From contig JBGUEQ010000017.1 of NCBI GenBank assembly GCA_041821265.1, positions 16,835 through 80,834 of the forward strand: a stretch of DNA of 64,000 bases. Direction: 5' to 3'. The notes under the pieces were generated by a model. The model was given only the letters and a program-made list of their open reading frames with translations. It made no database searches and had not been told where the DNA came from. Shown here piece by piece: positions 63,017 to 64,000 of this stretch (positions within the stretch are counted from its first letter, which is position 1; every line of letters begins with the position of its first letter). Source of the DNA: Lachnotalea sp041821265 (lineage in GTDB: Bacteria; Bacillota; Clostridia; Lachnospirales; Lachnospiraceae). Position numbers and translations under genes: made by a program.

Positions 63017-63859
63017 ATGAAATTAGAATATTCAGTAGAAGAAATGGTCAAAACAAGATATAGTGTGCGAACCTATACGGATCAACCTATATCAGCGCAA
63101 GTAATAGAACAAATAAATGCCTACATCAATAAGTTATCAAATCCATTTTCTAAAAAGGTTAATTTCTCAATTTTAGAAACGAGGAATTCGTCTAAATCAG
63201 AGAAGTTAGGTACTTATGGTGTGATCAAAGGTTCCACTAATTATATTGGGGCTACAGTTGCCAAGGAGGAAATGGCTCTCGAAGCCCTAGGCTATGAATT
63301 TGAAAAGTTGGTTTTGTATTTAGCATCTTTGAACCTTGGAACGTGCTGGCTTGGAGGTACATTTAATAGAAATAGCTTTGCAAATGCATTAGAGGTTAAC
63401 GAGAATGAGATTTTTCCTATTATTTCACCTTTTGGCTATGCAGCTAATAAAAAACGTTTTGCTGATTCTTTGGTACGTAAAATTGCAAAATCAGATCAAC
63501 GTGAACCTTGGAACAAACTATTTTTCAATAAAGAATATGAGACTGTTTTGACACAAGAAGAAGCAGGCGCGTATGCATTTGCATTAGAAATGGTACGCTT
63601 AGCCCCATCTGCTTCCAACAAACAACCTTGGAGAATTATCAAAGACGGTTCAACTTTTCATTTTTATGAGGAAAAGGCAAAAGGTTATAGTGATCGTTTT
63701 AGCTATGACATTCAAAGTATTGATTTGGGTATAGCTGCTTGTCATTTCCATTTGCCAGTGTTGGAAAAAGACTTATCTGGGAAATTTAAGATCGTAAAGA
63801 CACCAGAAATAGTTGTACCAGAAAATTATATCTATTCATTTTCATGGATCTCAGTGTAA
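63017..63859 (+). CDS. Nitroreductase-like protein, double-domain type
   Basis: 280 residues of the TM1586-type nitroreductase family, in which two related halves fuse into one chain: residues 10-135 (TRYSVRTYTDQPIS, LYLASLNLGTCWLGGTFN) and 175-280 (MVRLAPSASNKQPWRI, DLGIAACHFHLP). GGAGG precedes ATG 63017, 42 bases after the first nitroreductase; probably co-transcribed. Confidence 0.9.
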   Translation: MKLEYSVEEMVKTRYSVRTYTDQPISAQVIEQINAYINKLSNPFSKKVNFSILETRNSSKSEKLGTYGVIKGSTNYIGATVAKEEMALEALGYEFEKLVLYLASLNLGTCWLGGTFNRNSFANALEVNENEIFPIISPFGYAANKKRFADSLVRKIAKSDQREPWNKLFFNKEYETVLTQEEAGAYAFALEMVRLAPSASNKQPWRIIKDGSTFHFYEEKAKGYSDRFSYDIQSIDLGIAACHFHLPVLEKDLSGKFKIVKTPEIVVPENYIYSFSWISV

Positions 63860-63880
63860 TCACACTGAGATTTCTTTTAT
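63848..63880 (+). terminator. Terminator of nitroreductase genes
   Basis: Perfect 10-bp stem ATCTCAGTGT/ACACTGAGAT overlapping the stop codon, then TTCTTTT. Confidence 0.75.
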
Positions 63881-63915
63881 ATAATTCATTAGTGAAGTAT
63901 CATATTTTGAGCAAT

Positions 63916-63951
63916 CAAAAAGAGCAATCAGAGAAAACCTCTAGTTGCTCT
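63916..63951 (-). terminator. Minus-strand terminator
   Basis: Arms AGAGCAA...TTGCTCT with inner AGAG/CTCT; read on the minus strand it is followed by TTTTTG. It would end the gene entering from the right edge. Confidence 0.65.
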
Positions 63952-64000
63952 AAATATGATTCTTCGCAATTGTACCAAATCGCGGAAATGTAGCCTGTAT
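63950..64000 (-). CDS. C-terminal end of an unidentified minus-strand gene
   Basis: On the minus strand the frame from base 64000 reads IQATFPRFGTIAKNHI and stops with TAG at 63950-63952, right before a minus-strand terminator. Only 16 residues are in the window, too few to name the product. Confidence 0.45.
   Translation of the reverse strand: MQATFPRFGTIAKNHI

Noticed and set aside
1..64000. tRNA or rRNA genes
   Set aside because: No cloverleaf with TTCRA arm and no rRNA-like GC-rich conserved stretch was recognised by eye.

Overview
The window looks like chromosome of a low-GC, strictly anaerobic, spore-forming Firmicute, most probably a plant-polysaccharide-degrading member of the Lachnospiraceae (Clostridium cluster XIVa). 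The grounds are AT-rich DNA with strong AGGAGG-type ribosome binding sites and frequent TTG/GTG starts, a class III anaerobic ribonucleotide reductase (NrdD/NrdG), a CotJABC spore-coat operon, an AbrB-type regulator, and several carbohydrate modules (GH28, GH78, two GH3, a GH127 remnant) with CUT1-type sugar ABC transporters and YesM/YesN regulators. This is inference from gene content; no rRNA, tRNA, CRISPR array, prophage or transposase gene was seen.

Layout. 1-4.3 kb: end of a sugar ABC permease, then an intracellular GH28, a sugar isomerase-like protein and a LacI repressor (pectin/oligogalacturonide use). 4.5-5.1 kb: broken L,D-transpeptidase. 5.2-8.5 kb: nrdD, nrdG and dUTPase (anaerobic dNTP supply). 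8.6-11.8 kb: fabH, DegV, CBS-ACT protein. 11.8-13.6 kb: cotJABC on the minus strand and an AbrB regulator. 13.6-19.5 kb: structured repeat copy A, membrane GDPD, VanZ, MATE exporter, lipoprotein deacetylase, flavodoxin. 19.7-23.2 kb: gltX, YitT, frameshifted AAA ATPase. 23.4-32.7 kb: rhamnoside cluster (GH78, binding protein, two permeases, YesM kinase, YesN regulator). 33-35.8 kb: YtrA-type GntR plus ABC exporter. 36-41.5 kb: NiaR, UvrD-like helicase, small unknowns, DUF1292, KDYR-repeat protein, zinc-ribbon protein. 41.6-45.2 kb: adenine deaminase, repeat copy B, PadR with a dead partner gene, MITE-like DNA and an oxidoreductase fragment. 45.3-47.2 kb: second YtrA-type GntR/ABC module. 47.4-55.8 kb: membrane-anchored circularly permuted GH3, cytoplasmic GH3, GtrA protein, LytTR/GHKL two-component system. 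55.8-56.6 kb: remnants of PPK2 and GH127 genes. 57.1-64 kb: ECF sigma/anti-sigma pair, metallo-hydrolase, FadR-type regulator with ilvD, lipoprotein and MarR remnants, two nitroreductases, and the end of a minus-strand gene.

The most unusual features are: (i) two dispersed copies of a 95-bp element with compensatory base changes in a stem, suggesting a structured repeat or RNA; (ii) two paralogous GntR/ABC modules whose promoters carry related TACTGT-N15/16-ACAGTA operators, one a perfect 20-bp-arm inverted repeat; (iii) a GH3 with reversed domain order and membrane anchors at both ends; (iv) an unusually dense set of gene remnants (seven broken or truncated genes) with short inverted-repeat elements nearby. 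Starts were chosen by ribosome binding site and family alignment and often lie inside the longest open frame. All domain calls are by eye, with no database search.
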